The notes beneath the pieces were generated by a model that had not been told where the DNA came from, ran no database searches, and saw only the letters and a program-made list of their open reading frames with translations. Positions 52,601 to 60,640 of a DNA stretch of 64,000 nucleotides are shown here, piece after piece (positions within the stretch are counted from its first letter, which is position 1; the number at the start of each line of letters is the position of its first letter). This stretch comes from Candidatus Bathyarchaeota archaeon (GTDB taxonomy: Archaea; Thermoproteota; Bathyarchaeia; Bathyarchaeales; Bathycorpusculaceae): assembly GCA_026014595.1 (NCBI GenBank), contig JAOZHY010000009.1, forward strand, positions 62,001-126,000, read 5' to 3'. The position numbers and the translations under genes are program-made.

Positions 52601-53013
52601 ATAAGCAGTTTAAGTCGATGGTTGAAAAATTGGACATGCAGTTGGAGCTCGGCGAGAAAATCGACGCCGTGGATGTGCGCCATGTTGCATTGAAGGTTTT
52701 GACGACTCATTTTATCCGTGACATTGCTGGTAACATGCGGGCTTTTTCCACGCAGGGCTTCAGGTGTAAATCCTGCAACAAACGTTTCCGACGTCTGCCT
52801 CTTCGCGGTAAGTGCCTCTTCTGCGGTGGACCGTTGACTCTGACAGTTTACCGTGGCGGCATCGAGAAATATCTTGAGGCAGCTCAGCGGTTGATTGACA
52901 AGTATGAATTGCCGAAGTATTATGCTCAGCGGATTGCCCTCATTAGGAACGAGATCGCATCTATGTTTGACAATAATAAGCCTAAGCAAGCCAGCCTCTT
53001 CGACTTCGCTTAA
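49609..53013 (+). CDS. polC: DNA polymerase D large subunit DP2
   Basis: A catalytic subunit of 1134 residues and normal length, without an intein. It has the N-terminal domain (GYNAYIESMERQLKQLYAISDSARAKG), the KH-like and double-psi barrel parts, zinc ribbons (CPQCKTYTFKVKCPSCGG, CPRCGRVLKNDACPTC), the catalytic acidic loop DCDGDEDAVLLALDALLNFS near residue 888, a C-terminal zinc finger CKSCNKRF with CLFCGG, and the PCNA-binding tail QASLFDFA. A TTG twelve bases upstream (49597) is an alternative start; GGGGAG lies about 11 bp before it. Confidence 0.96.
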   Translation: MSEGYNAYIESMERQLKQLYAISDSARAKGLDPTLKTECVIANDIADLVEGLVGPKGVAASIRELGAKLQREEIAFKIAEETVYGKFGRMEPERAAEQAIRTALAIFTEGLTAAPIQGVAQVKIKENLDRTRYLAIYFAGPIRSAGGTDQALTLVVGDFVRRLLGLDRYKPTAEEISRFIEELRLYERSVGRFQYHIPDEELKKALEWLPVEVTGTESDPVEVSSFRNLPRVETNRVRGGALRVVNDGIVGRALKVLVIIEKLGFQGWDWLREFRVKSEKKSSGFMDDVIAGRPIFSFPSRRGGFRLRYGRSRNTGLSAVGVHPATMLVVDKFLAAGTQMRLELPGKGGITVPVDTLEPPVVLLKDGSVVRVSLENYNSLKDKIAKILFLGDILISYGDFLYTNKALPPSGYVEEWWVKDLKKAVAERFGGDITKAAEGAKVSEKRLRTILENPFNSKPTAQEAISLSVTLKVPLHPRFVFFWSNLPSIQEVETLRRWLEASAVVLEAGLVHKIVGANDPNVAQVLKLIFAPHTLLDGKIILEGEDACALGFCLGYGSSRTLEGASVGSVLEAVSLLSDVEVKEKAPTFVGARMGRPEKAKRREMKPLVHVLFPVGLAGGSHRDLVEAAKKNSVFVEFARRVCPQCKTYTFKVKCPSCGGETEAEKSCPRCGRVLKNDACPTCKASAVRYQRQEVNFKALLEETHQSLGVPVPKILRGVKGLTNEDKTPEIIEKGVLRAKYDLSVYKDGTIRFDATNAPLTHFKPAEVGVAVEKLRQLGYTYDTNGAPLISPDQVCELKIQDVVIPWKAAGYFVRVANFIDELLTRVYKLPSYYNVRVPDDLVGHLITGLAPHTCVSILGRIVGFTNLNVCYAHPIWHSAKRRDCDGDEDAVLLALDALLNFSRRYLPAQIGGIMDAPLLLIPFVNTGEVQRQAHDFDVDRSYPFEFYEKTLERFEARQVSSMMDIISHRLGTTAQFEGFNFTTPVSDINLGNAESSYKQFKSMVEKLDMQLELGEKIDAVDVRHVALKVLTTHFIRDIAGNMRAFSTQGFRCKSCNKRFRRLPLRGKCLFCGGPLTLTVYRGGIEKYLEAAQRLIDKYELPKYYAQRIALIRNEIASMFDNNKPKQASLFDFA

Positions 53014-53030
53014 GACTAAAGCTTTTCAAT

Positions 53031-53327
53031 GCAAACCGTGAATCTATCCTTGGTGAAGCGAAAATCAACAAGGCATTTCATCCAAACGCTTACCTTCGGA
53101 AGGTAAGGAACGTACGGAACGGGCTTAGAGCCAGAACCAAAATACTGGGAATTCTAGAACAGCGGGCTTCTGGCGCAGCAGGCATTGCAAAAGAAACGTC
53201 TTTGTCCTACAACGTTGTGATGCATCATTTGAGGCTCCTCCAGCATGAAGGAACAGTCATCCGCAGAGGAGACAGACCGTACGTCTGGATGTTGACGGGT
53301 TTGGGACAGAAGCGGTTGGTGATTTAG
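53031..53327 (+). CDS. Winged-helix protein without a canonical start
   Basis: Downstream of DP2 a frame of about 99 codons encodes FHPNAYLRKVRNVRNGLRAR, then RTKILGILEQRASGAAGIAKETSLSYNVVMHHLRLLQHEG and PYVWMLTGLGQKRLVI, a clear ArsR/MarR-like winged helix with a conserved-looking N-terminal arm. The frame has no ATG, GTG or TTG before the conserved part. An ATG at 53029 is in another frame that stops soon. Either an unusual start, a frameshift or a 5' truncation explains this. The first base of the feature is an estimate. It overlaps the opposed MazG gene by 4 bp. Confidence 0.6.
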   Translation, partial: ANRESILGEAKINKAFHPNAYLRKVRNVRNGLRARTKILGILEQRASGAAGIAKETSLSYNVVMHHLRLLQHEGTVIRRGDRPYVWMLTGLGQKRLVI

Positions 53328-53611
53328 AAGATGCATTGGCATGGCGCTTGCCGGCACTTCGGGCATATGCCACTGTACTTGTTGATGGCTGCATTTTCAA
53401 GGTCTACCCCCGTTATGTTAGCTAGGGATGCAAGCCATGCGATGACGTCTGCAAACTCTTTTTCAGCTGCTTCCTTGTCTTCCTCTTGTAGGGCTTCACC
53501 TAATTCTTCAACTTCGTCTGAAAGCCACTTGTACGTGCCTGCTATTCCGCGTTCCGAATCCCTCTGGAAGTATAAGCGTTTCATCATTTCCTGAAATTCA
53601 TGTATGTGCAC
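53324..53611 (-). CDS. MazG-like nucleotide pyrophosphohydrolase with zinc tail
   Basis: A 95-residue MazG-type protein. The metal-binding acidic helices are in KWLSDEVEELGEALQEED and FADVIAWLASLANITGVDL. The enzyme family hydrolyses non-canonical NTPs to monophosphates. A C-terminal CPKCRQAPCQC motif, not part of standard MazG, could bind zinc. The gene is convergent with the winged-helix gene. Confidence 0.85.
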   Translation of the reverse strand: MHIHEFQEMMKRLYFQRDSERGIAGTYKWLSDEVEELGEALQEEDKEAAEKEFADVIAWLASLANITGVDLENAAINKYSGICPKCRQAPCQCIF

Positions 53612-53770
53612 TTTTTCACCAGAGTTTAGCTATGTTTTCAAGAGTTTAAAACTTGGCGATTGGAACGATTTACTCATAAGCACGGCTCAAGTTTTCGATG
53701 GAATGCGCAACATTAATAATGTAGAAAATTATAGACTGTATTGCTTCCCAGTAGCAGAAGGAAAAACTCG

Positions 53771-53944
53771 ATGAGCAAGAAAAAGAAAGAAACTGGTCCA
53801 ATGCCCGCAGCGAGCGCGGGGCTGCTGAGGTTCTTCGAAGAAGAAACTGAAGGCATCAAAATCAGACCAGAGTTTCTTGTGGTTTTTTCGGTGGCTCTGA
53901 TAGTTGTTTCTGTTTTGGCTAAAGTGTTCTTCCCCGTTGGCTAA
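53771..53944 (+). CDS. secG: Preprotein translocase subunit Sec61-beta (SecG)
   Basis: A 57-residue tail-anchored subunit of the archaeal Sec translocon: MSKKKKETGPMPAASAGLLR, then FFEEETEGIKIRPEFLV and a single membrane span (about 36-54). The pattern PAASAGLLRFFEEE.. KIxPE is diagnostic. The longer open frame begins at 53741, but the ATG at 53771 matches family length. It lies between unrelated genes. Confidence 0.92.
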   Translation: MSKKKKETGPMPAASAGLLRFFEEETEGIKIRPEFLVVFSVALIVVSVLAKVFFPVG

Positions 53945-53964
53945 CTCCGTTTTTCTGCGCTTCC

Positions 53965-54252
53965 TTAGCGTCGTGGAGGGGCATGCAAAACTTCTATACG
54001 TTGAACTGAATTGAGATGAAGGAATAACTCGCTTCTTTCTTCTCTGCTTGCGACTTGAGGTATGGGCTGAGCAATTGTTGACCTTAAAACCACCGCCTCA
54101 GCGTCTGAGAGCCATATTCCAGGAGGTTCATGGGTTACAGCGGCAAGAGTACCTTCAAAACCGTATGCTGGATCCAGAATGACCCTGATTTTCTTGCCCA
54201 GATTCCTTTCGAGCATGTGGAATATGGAAAGAGGCGGTTCTTGCTCTGGCAT
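53965..54252 (-). CDS. Sm-like domain protein (putative)
   Basis: A 95-residue protein whose core (IFHMLERNLGKKIRVILDPAYGFEGTLAAVTHEPPGIWLSD) has the beta strands of an Sm/LSm fold. The strand pattern IRVIL, FEGTLAAV and ELFLHLNSVQRIEVL fits Sm1 and Sm2 motifs loosely. The long loop between them is atypical. If correct it would bind U-rich RNA as a ring. No family member is recognised with certainty. It is convergent with secG, 20 bp away. Confidence 0.5.
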   Translation of the reverse strand: MPEQEPPLSIFHMLERNLGKKIRVILDPAYGFEGTLAAVTHEPPGIWLSDAEAVVLRSTIAQPIPQVASREERSELFLHLNSVQRIEVLHAPPRR

Positions 54253-54508
54253 AGACTTGACTTCGCGGAATTACTATAATTAGCGGTCTAAAGATAAATC
54301 AATTGCTCTTATAAATCATGCTGTGCCCCATATGTCTTACGCAGGCGGACGTTGCTCTGCTCTGCGTTTTTTGATTACTTCCTGTTTAAAAGTTTCAGAT
54401 ATCGTCGCCAATTTATAAGGGAAAATGTGTCAACTGTTAAAGTGATTTCCTCCCTGACTTAGCTAAATTTTAATAGTCCCCTTTAATTTCATAAGAAACT
54501 CCTTTGAG

Positions 54509-56335
54509 ATGGTGGAAGTGACGACTGAGAACTCGCTGAATCATTCGATGAATAGTGCACTGAAGCATTACTCATCCATGTTCTTTCTTCCACCATTCAA
54601 AAAAGCCGTTGCCGCATTGGCTGTAATATGCATCGGCGTTGCAGGGCTATCCGCTCTTTTCTTCTCCACCTTCGAAGGGTTACTGACCAGTCTCGTTTTT
54701 GGCGTTTCACTTTTCGGCGTGACCCTTCTGTGTGATGTTGCAACAAGTAAACTTGTTCTTGGGAATGATCCAATATACGTTTTGAGACGAGCGGTCGCGC
54801 TTTCTCTCTTCGGCTGGATTCTCTGGGCTTTTTTCATCATCATCGGCGTCGTCTGCGGCATCGCGTTCGATTTGTGGTGGTGGATTAAACTCTGCCTCTT
54901 AGGCTTTGCCGCCTTGTTGACTTTCCGTACTGTTGTGTTCATCTCCACGTCATCAGTGGCTTTTTCGCGCTGCTTGCTGGCTTCTTTGCTTCAACCTTTC
55001 TTCTGCATATCTGTGTTTGTGATTTTTTGGATCCAATTCGCAAACGCTACTTTGGTCCAGTTTCTGCCTTTCTTAGTTATTGCGCCAATAGCGAGCTTTG
55101 CTGCAGCATTCCTCTTCCTTTTTTCCATAGACAGACTTGGCCACAAAGCCTTCGGCATGCCGGCGTTTCCGCTTTTCAGGGCGTTCATGTTAAACTGGGT
55201 GGTCGGTCTCAACGCGCCTTTTGAGGCTTTTCTTGAAAAACTTGGTAAAGACGAGGATGTCGAAGTTACTCTGTTGAAGTTCGATTCTTCTAAGCCTAAA
55301 GCCGCAGTCATCGTTCCTCTTGTTCACCCAGGTCCCTTCAAGAACATTGGCAGTAGCCTTCTGCCGTCTATGCTTAAACGGGGTTTTGAAAAGGAATTTA
55401 GCTGTGACACGTGCGTTCCCCTTGGAATTCTGGGTCATGAACTTGATTTAGCCTCGCAAGCGCAGAACCAGAGAATAATCAATGAGGTGATAAAATCTGC
55501 TAGGTTCCCGGCGTCTGCCGAGAAGGCAACGCCTTTCGTCAGGGTCTCAGAGGGGTATGTCACTGCTTCTTGCCAAGTGTTTGGAAAAACCGCTTTCCTT
55601 TCGTTTACTCTTGCTCCCAAAACCACCGAGGACTTGCCGCAGGAATTAGGCTATATTGTTCGTGAAGAAGCGGAAAAACTCGGTCTTGACTGCACCGTGG
55701 TTGTGAACGCCCACAACAGTATAGACGACACGGCAGAGATGGAAGAGTCTTTAGACACGTTGCGCGCGGTAGCTTCTAAATGTCTCAGAAAAGCTGTGTC
55801 TCTCACTTCTAAACCGTTTCAAGTGGGCGCAGCTACAGTTTATCCTAAAGAATTCAGCCTTAAAGACGGCATGGGACCTGGCGGGATCACAGCCATCGTA
55901 GTTAAAGTCGCTGAGCAGAAAACAGCCTATGTTGTCATCGACGGCAACAACATGATCTCAGGGCTGCGTGAAAAAATCCTTTCCGCCCTAAAGTCCGCAG
56001 GGTTTGATGAGAGCGAAGTTTTCACCACAGACACGCACGCGGTGAGCGCGGTAGTTCTAGGACGGCGCGGTTACCATCCAGTGGGCGAAGTTATGAACCA
56101 TGAAACGCTTATCAGCTACATACAAGGGGTCTCAAAAACTGCGATGGCAAATTTAGAGGAATGTAAAGCTGGGTGCCAACGTTTAACCGTGCCTAACGTC
56201 AGAGTAATCGGAGAAGCTCGTTTAGCTTCGTTGTCGCTGCTTGTTGACAAAGCTCTTCGAAGGGCAAAACGAACGGTTGTTCCAATCTTCGCGGCTGAAG
56301 GGTTCCTTTTGATACTGCTTCTCGCCATCTTGTAA
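54509..56335 (+). CDS. DUF2070 membrane protein
   Basis: A 608-residue member of the archaeal DUF2070 family. About seven membrane spans occupy residues 30-230, followed by a soluble region with the conserved blocks LVHPGPFKNIG, VVNAHNSIDD, KDGMGPGGITAIVV and FTTDTHAVSAVV, and a last membrane span near 590-608. The conserved His/Asp pattern (HPGP, NAHNS, DTH) suggests a metal-dependent hydrolase or phosphatase-like site, but no activity is known. Its neighbours give no clue. Confidence 0.88.
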   Translation: MVEVTTENSLNHSMNSALKHYSSMFFLPPFKKAVAALAVICIGVAGLSALFFSTFEGLLTSLVFGVSLFGVTLLCDVATSKLVLGNDPIYVLRRAVALSLFGWILWAFFIIIGVVCGIAFDLWWWIKLCLLGFAALLTFRTVVFISTSSVAFSRCLLASLLQPFFCISVFVIFWIQFANATLVQFLPFLVIAPIASFAAAFLFLFSIDRLGHKAFGMPAFPLFRAFMLNWVVGLNAPFEAFLEKLGKDEDVEVTLLKFDSSKPKAAVIVPLVHPGPFKNIGSSLLPSMLKRGFEKEFSCDTCVPLGILGHELDLASQAQNQRIINEVIKSARFPASAEKATPFVRVSEGYVTASCQVFGKTAFLSFTLAPKTTEDLPQELGYIVREEAEKLGLDCTVVVNAHNSIDDTAEMEESLDTLRAVASKCLRKAVSLTSKPFQVGAATVYPKEFSLKDGMGPGGITAIVVKVAEQKTAYVVIDGNNMISGLREKILSALKSAGFDESEVFTTDTHAVSAVVLGRRGYHPVGEVMNHETLISYIQGVSKTAMANLEECKAGCQRLTVPNVRVIGEARLASLSLLVDKALRRAKRTVVPIFAAEGFLLILLLAIL

Positions 56336-56427
56336 TGCTTCCTGCTGGTGCTCTCGATTTTTTTATTACGTAAAGGTTAATATGGCAATGGCCTCTTCCT
56401 AGTCGCTATCTTTTGGAGGAAAACGCA

Positions 56428-57765
56428 TTGGCTGATTATCCTAAAATATTGGTTTCTCCGCCTGGTCCCAAAGCCCGGGAGCTTTTGCAGAAGGATGAAT
56501 TGTTCATTTCGCCTTCTTACGTGAGGTACTACCCGCTCGTCGTTGAATCTGCGAACGACTGCATAGTAAGGGATGTTGACGGAAACGAGTATATCGACCT
56601 CAACTCAGGCATTGCGTGCATGAACGTGGGGCACGGTCACCCTCGGGTGGTGGAGGCCATCAAGCGCCAGTGTGACCGTTTTCTGCATTACTCTAACACG
56701 GACTTCTACTATCGTGAAGCGATAAACTTGGCAGAGAAGCTGGCTGAAATCACTCCCATCGGCTCAGAGAAGAAGACGTATTTTGGCAACAGCGGCACTG
56801 AGGCGGTTGAAGCGGCAGTAAAGCTTGCCAAGTGGCACACTCGCAAGCAGCTATTCATAAGTTTCATCAACGGTTTTCACGGGCGGACGATTGGTTCTTT
56901 ATCGTTTACTGCAAGCAAGCCTGCACAGAGGCGGCATTTCTTTCCTTTGATGCCTGGAATAGCCCACGTGCCATACGCTTACTGCTACCGCTGCCCCTTT
57001 AAACTGACTTTTCCTGAATGCCACTACTGGTGCGTGGACTTCATCGATGAATTCGTCCTGCAGAAGTATATGCCGCCGGAGAACGTGGCTGCTTTTATTT
57101 TTGAACCTATTCAGGGTGAGGGCGGCTACGTGGTTCCTCCGCCGGAGTACTTCCAACGGCTGAAGAAGCTTGCTGACAAGTATGGCATTTTGCTTGTCGC
57201 TGATGAGGTGCAGTCTGGCATCGGGAGGACCGGCAAATGGTTCGCCATTGAACACTGGAACGTTGAGCCCGACATCATTTGCATCGCGAAAGCCTTAGCC
57301 TCTGGACTGCCAATAAGCGCAACCGTTGCTAGGGCGAAGCTTATGGATTGGACACGTGGCTCTCACGCGAGCACTTTCGGCGGGAATCCTTTGGCATGTG
57401 CCGCCGCAGCCGCGGTTTTGGAAATCATAAAGGAGGAAAACCTGTTTGACAACGCTGCCAGACAGGGGGCTCACGCTTTGAAAAGGCTTAACGAGTTGAA
57501 GGAACGTTGTGCACTGGTGGGCGATGTTCGGGGGAAGGGTTTGATGATTGGTGTTGAGCTGGTTGAAGACGGGGAGAACAAGAAGCCTGCCGCCCAGAAA
57601 GCTGCGGAAGTGATTTTGCGTTCGTGGAAGCGCGGAGTTGCCGTTGTCACCTGTGGGGCTTCGACAATTCGGATAGTGCCGCCGCTTACTATACAGCGTG
57701 AGATGCTGGATTCGGCGTTGGACATTGTTGAAGACGTTATAGAAGAGGTGGCGAAGGAAGCATAA
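56428..57765 (+). CDS. Class III PLP aminotransferase or amino-acid racemase
   Basis: A 445-residue fold-type I enzyme. It shows NSGTEAVEAAVKLAKW, FHGRTIGSLSFT, FEPIQGEGGYVVPP, the VADEVQSGIGRTGKW block, the PLP lysine in IAKALASGLP near residue 290 and STFGGNPLACAAA. The sequence is like Thermococcales enzymes labelled 4-aminobutyrate aminotransferase, some of which are broad amino-acid racemases. The true reaction cannot be chosen. GGAGG at 56415-56419 fits the TTG start at 56428; an in-frame TTG at 56413 overlaps it. Confidence 0.85.
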   Translation: MADYPKILVSPPGPKARELLQKDELFISPSYVRYYPLVVESANDCIVRDVDGNEYIDLNSGIACMNVGHGHPRVVEAIKRQCDRFLHYSNTDFYYREAINLAEKLAEITPIGSEKKTYFGNSGTEAVEAAVKLAKWHTRKQLFISFINGFHGRTIGSLSFTASKPAQRRHFFPLMPGIAHVPYAYCYRCPFKLTFPECHYWCVDFIDEFVLQKYMPPENVAAFIFEPIQGEGGYVVPPPEYFQRLKKLADKYGILLVADEVQSGIGRTGKWFAIEHWNVEPDIICIAKALASGLPISATVARAKLMDWTRGSHASTFGGNPLACAAAAAVLEIIKEENLFDNAARQGAHALKRLNELKERCALVGDVRGKGLMIGVELVEDGENKKPAAQKAAEVILRSWKRGVAVVTCGASTIRIVPPLTIQREMLDSALDIVEDVIEEVAKEA

Positions 57766-57807
57766 GCGCCGAACTGGCGAATCTAACTTGGGCATTTTTC
57801 GTGCTTT

Positions 57808-58314
57808 TTAGGTCTTAGCTGTTCTTCGCGGTTTTCTTTTCAGTTCTGTGCCGCAGACCGTGCACGTTGTGGAGCTGTAGTCCGCTGGGTACTCTGTGTG
57901 ACAGGCGGGGCAGTACCTCATCCACTCTAGAAGGCGGCGGATGCCGAAGGTGGCGAGGGAGGCGAATTCTATTCCCATCTGGGTGGCGACGTTCTGTATC
58001 GAGTAGTCGTCAGTAATGATCTGGGGGTTGAAGCCTTCTGCCTTAAGTTCTAGAGCTAAAGCCAGAAGCTGAGTGTCGGTTTCTGAGAGAAAAAAGGAGT
58101 CACCGACCTTGCTTGCAGAAGCTTTTGCCTTGTTCCAGCGTTCTTCTGTGGGCGTCTTAATCTTTATTTTCCCGTTTTCCGCTGCTGTTTTGAACCGCAC
58201 CCACGCCATCGAGTTAGTTCTTAACTCCTCTTCCACGCTGGGCACTGTAACTTGGGGGTCGTTGACTGAGAAAGGGTCGTATCCGGCTAAGAAGGCAGAT
58301 GTGTCAAGCACCAT
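57808..58314 (-). CDS. nob1: rRNA maturation endonuclease Nob1
   Basis: A 168-residue protein with an N-terminal PIN nuclease domain and a C-terminal zinc ribbon. PIN acidic residues are in VLDTSAFLAG, SVEEEL, ETDTQLLALALEL and TDDYSIQN. The zinc ribbon is CPACHTEYP with CTVCGTEL near residues 134-155. The family cleaves the 3' end of pre-16S rRNA. It follows NAD kinase by 33 bp on the same strand. Confidence 0.93.
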   Translation of the reverse strand: MVLDTSAFLAGYDPFSVNDPQVTVPSVEEELRTNSMAWVRFKTAAENGKIKIKTPTEERWNKAKASASKVGDSFFLSETDTQLLALALELKAEGFNPQIITDDYSIQNVATQMGIEFASLATFGIRRLLEWMRYCPACHTEYPADYSSTTCTVCGTELKRKPRRTAKT

Positions 58315-58347
58315 TACACGTTTGGACTCGTGGTTGCTATGAATTTT

Positions 58348-59196
58348 TCATCCCATTCCCTTGAACAGCAGTCTACATCGTAGTCGATTGTAGAAGTCGT
58401 CTTTAAACCGGATGAAGGAGGTTTCGTTCTTGGAGCGTGTGACGGTTACTGTGGGGTCTTTGGCCGTTACGAGTTGACGGTAGTTTCCGTCGATTAAGAC
58501 GAGCATTCTTTTCGGTCTGATGGCTTTTATCGTTACTTTGGAGTCTGCTGGAAAGACGAGTGAGCGAAACACTGTCAGGGAACAGATGGGTGTGAGAACG
58601 AACGCGTCTACCTCTTTGTCTAATACGGGTCCTCCTGCCGAGAGAGAGTAGCCTGTGGAGCCCGTCTGTGTGGAAACTATGAGCCCGTCTGCTTGGCATT
58701 TCAGGATAGGTTTCTCGTCTTTGCATATTTGCGTGTACAGTATCTTTGCAGGTTCTCCCGCCGAAATGACAACGTCATTTAAAGCGTCGGGGGTTGCTTC
58801 TTCGCCCGTGGACACTGCAAGCTTGGCGCATTTCTCGATTTTGTACTCTCCGTTTAGACATTTTTCTACGGCTTGATGGGCGTCTTTGGGTTCTACTTCT
58901 GTGAGGAATCCCCTGACGCCCATGTTGATGGCGAGTATTGGTGGTTCAGGCTTGGGCGCGGTGATGCTTGTTCGGAGGATAGTTCCGTCTCCGCCGATGG
59001 TTATTATGAAGTCCGTTTTCATGCTTTTGAGCGGAACCATGTTTGCTTCAGTTCTAACTTTACCAGCAAGAGAATCTTCTATGTGAACGTCCAAGCCCTT
59101 CTTTGTGAGGTGCTCTGCTAGCTCTTGGGCGAGCTTTAACGCCTGTTTCTTGTCGTAGCGGGCGACTATTCCCACGCTTTTAAACACGTTTTCCAC
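58348..59196 (-). CDS. nadK: NAD kinase
   Basis: A 282-residue enzyme phosphorylating NAD+ to NADP+. The GGDGTILRT motif is at about residues 68-76, followed by NMGVRGFLTEV, NDVVIS and the QADGLIVSTQTGSTGYSLSAGGP loop. The length is usual for archaea. It lies upstream of nob1 in the same direction, and its divergent neighbour is the methyltransferase gene. Confidence 0.95.
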   Translation of the reverse strand: MENVFKSVGIVARYDKKQALKLAQELAEHLTKKGLDVHIEDSLAGKVRTEANMVPLKSMKTDFIITIGGDGTILRTSITAPKPEPPILAINMGVRGFLTEVEPKDAHQAVEKCLNGEYKIEKCAKLAVSTGEEATPDALNDVVISAGEPAKILYTQICKDEKPILKCQADGLIVSTQTGSTGYSLSAGGPVLDKEVDAFVLTPICSLTVFRSLVFPADSKVTIKAIRPKRMLVLIDGNYRQLVTAKDPTVTVTRSKNETSFIRFKDDFYNRLRCRLLFKGMG

Positions 59197-59369
59197 TGCT
59201 CACGTAAATAGCGTTACCTTAATCTATATAATCGTTTGCGGAAGCGAATCGCCCATTCTCGCATCTCCATCCCTCTTTTTTCTTTCTATCCAACTTGTTA
59301 ACGATGCGGAGTAATTGCTTAAGATTAAAATTTATAGCGGTATTTAATATAGGATAAGAACTGGTACTC

Positions 59370-60578
59370 ATGGTTACAAAGAAGCTAAAAAAGAAAGAAG
59401 TAGAATTAGGATTCATCCAAATCCCTTCTAAAGATAGGCAGCATCTTTTTGCCGAGTCTACCCTCCCATTAGAAACCAAACTTAATGGGTTTCCAGCCAA
59501 AGTTGATAAGCATGCTCGATTGTGGTGTCGAGAATATCTAAAAAGTAAATTTCCTGTGAATACTGAAGTGAACTTAATCCGAAATGAGGCTGGGTTTCAA
59601 GTTATGCCGAAAACAGCTACGCAAGAAACTGAAACAAATACTAATGAACAAACTATAGTTACCCCACCTGAATCTGAGAGCGAGCCTGTTTTGACATCTT
59701 CAGATGTTTCAGGATTAAATGAAACCTGGCACAAGATCATTCAGGGTGACTGTCTAAGATATCTCAATAGCGAAGCAATCGGCGATGTCCATCTGACTTT
59801 TTTCGACCCTCCTTACCTGCAAGGCAAAGCTTACCGGTTCTTTGATGACAACCAATCAGATGGAAAATACTGGGACTGGGTAAAATCAATAATCAAAGGA
59901 GTCTATAACGTAACTGCAGACGGCGGAGCAATCTATTTCATGCACAGAGAGAAGAATGCTGAACGGGTATTAAGGATACTTAGAAAGGCTGGTTGGAACT
60001 TTCAGAACTTGATAATTTGGAGGAAAATGACCTCTGCAGTACCGATAGAGACAAGGTTTTCAAAGCAGTATCAGATAATCGTCTACGCTATCAAAGGAGA
60101 AAAGCCGCGGGTTTTTAACAAGCTTCGCATAGATCCGCCGCCTCTTCCATGGCATAAATGGCAGCATGAAGAAGGCGTCTTCTTAACTGATGTTTGGGAT
60201 GACATTAGAGAATTGACGTCAGGGTACTTTGCAGGAGAAGAAGCCCTAAGAGACAAGGAGGGTAACCGACTGCATATTCAACAGACTCCAGTTGCGCTGT
60301 TACTCCGCATAATTCTTTCATCAACCCTTCCAGGCGATGTGGTGCTAGATCCTACTGCTGGGACAGGAACTGCTTTGGTGGTTGCTAAACAATTAGCCAG
60401 GAGTTCTATCGGAATAGAAATTGACCCGTTGTATATTGAACTAATTAAGAAACGGTTGACAAACATTAGAGTAGCTGATGATGTTTCAAGACACTTCGAG
60501 TATTACAAGTTCACTTCAAATCTAAAGCAGATCTGGCCACTCGAGAAGCCCGACCTCAAGCAGCAAAAATTGTTATAG
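59370..60578 (+). CDS. DNA methyltransferase, DPPY beta class (putative N6-adenine)
   Basis: A 402-residue SAM-dependent DNA methylase. The catalytic DPPY is at residues 146-149, before motif I (VLDPTAGTGTALV, Asp327), the order of beta-class enzymes such as HinfI and CcrM. DPPY rather than SPPY favours N6-adenine. The N-terminal 110 residues hold a small domain (FPAKVDKHARLWCREYLKSKFP) and a Thr/Glu-rich linker. A TATA box AAATTTATAG lies at 59328-59336. The region looks more A/T-rich than its neighbours. The next gene is an HKD-fold protein, 62 bp away. Confidence 0.85.
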   Translation: MVTKKLKKKEVELGFIQIPSKDRQHLFAESTLPLETKLNGFPAKVDKHARLWCREYLKSKFPVNTEVNLIRNEAGFQVMPKTATQETETNTNEQTIVTPPESESEPVLTSSDVSGLNETWHKIIQGDCLRYLNSEAIGDVHLTFFDPPYLQGKAYRFFDDNQSDGKYWDWVKSIIKGVYNVTADGGAIYFMHREKNAERVLRILRKAGWNFQNLIIWRKMTSAVPIETRFSKQYQIIVYAIKGEKPRVFNKLRIDPPPLPWHKWQHEEGVFLTDVWDDIRELTSGYFAGEEALRDKEGNRLHIQQTPVALLLRIILSSTLPGDVVLDPTAGTGTALVVAKQLARSSIGIEIDPLYIELIKKRLTNIRVADDVSRHFEYYKFTSNLKQIWPLEKPDLKQQKLL

Positions 60579-60640
60579 CTGACTTGAAATGGGCTTATCT
60601 CTCTTCTAGGCTTTTTTACCAAAAATGTTAAAACTCTATA

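Noticed and set aside
54317-54373. Short frame starting MLCPIC
   Set aside because: Only 18 codons. Although CPIC suggests a zinc ribbon, the frame ends quickly and there is no conserved continuation; it may be a remnant.
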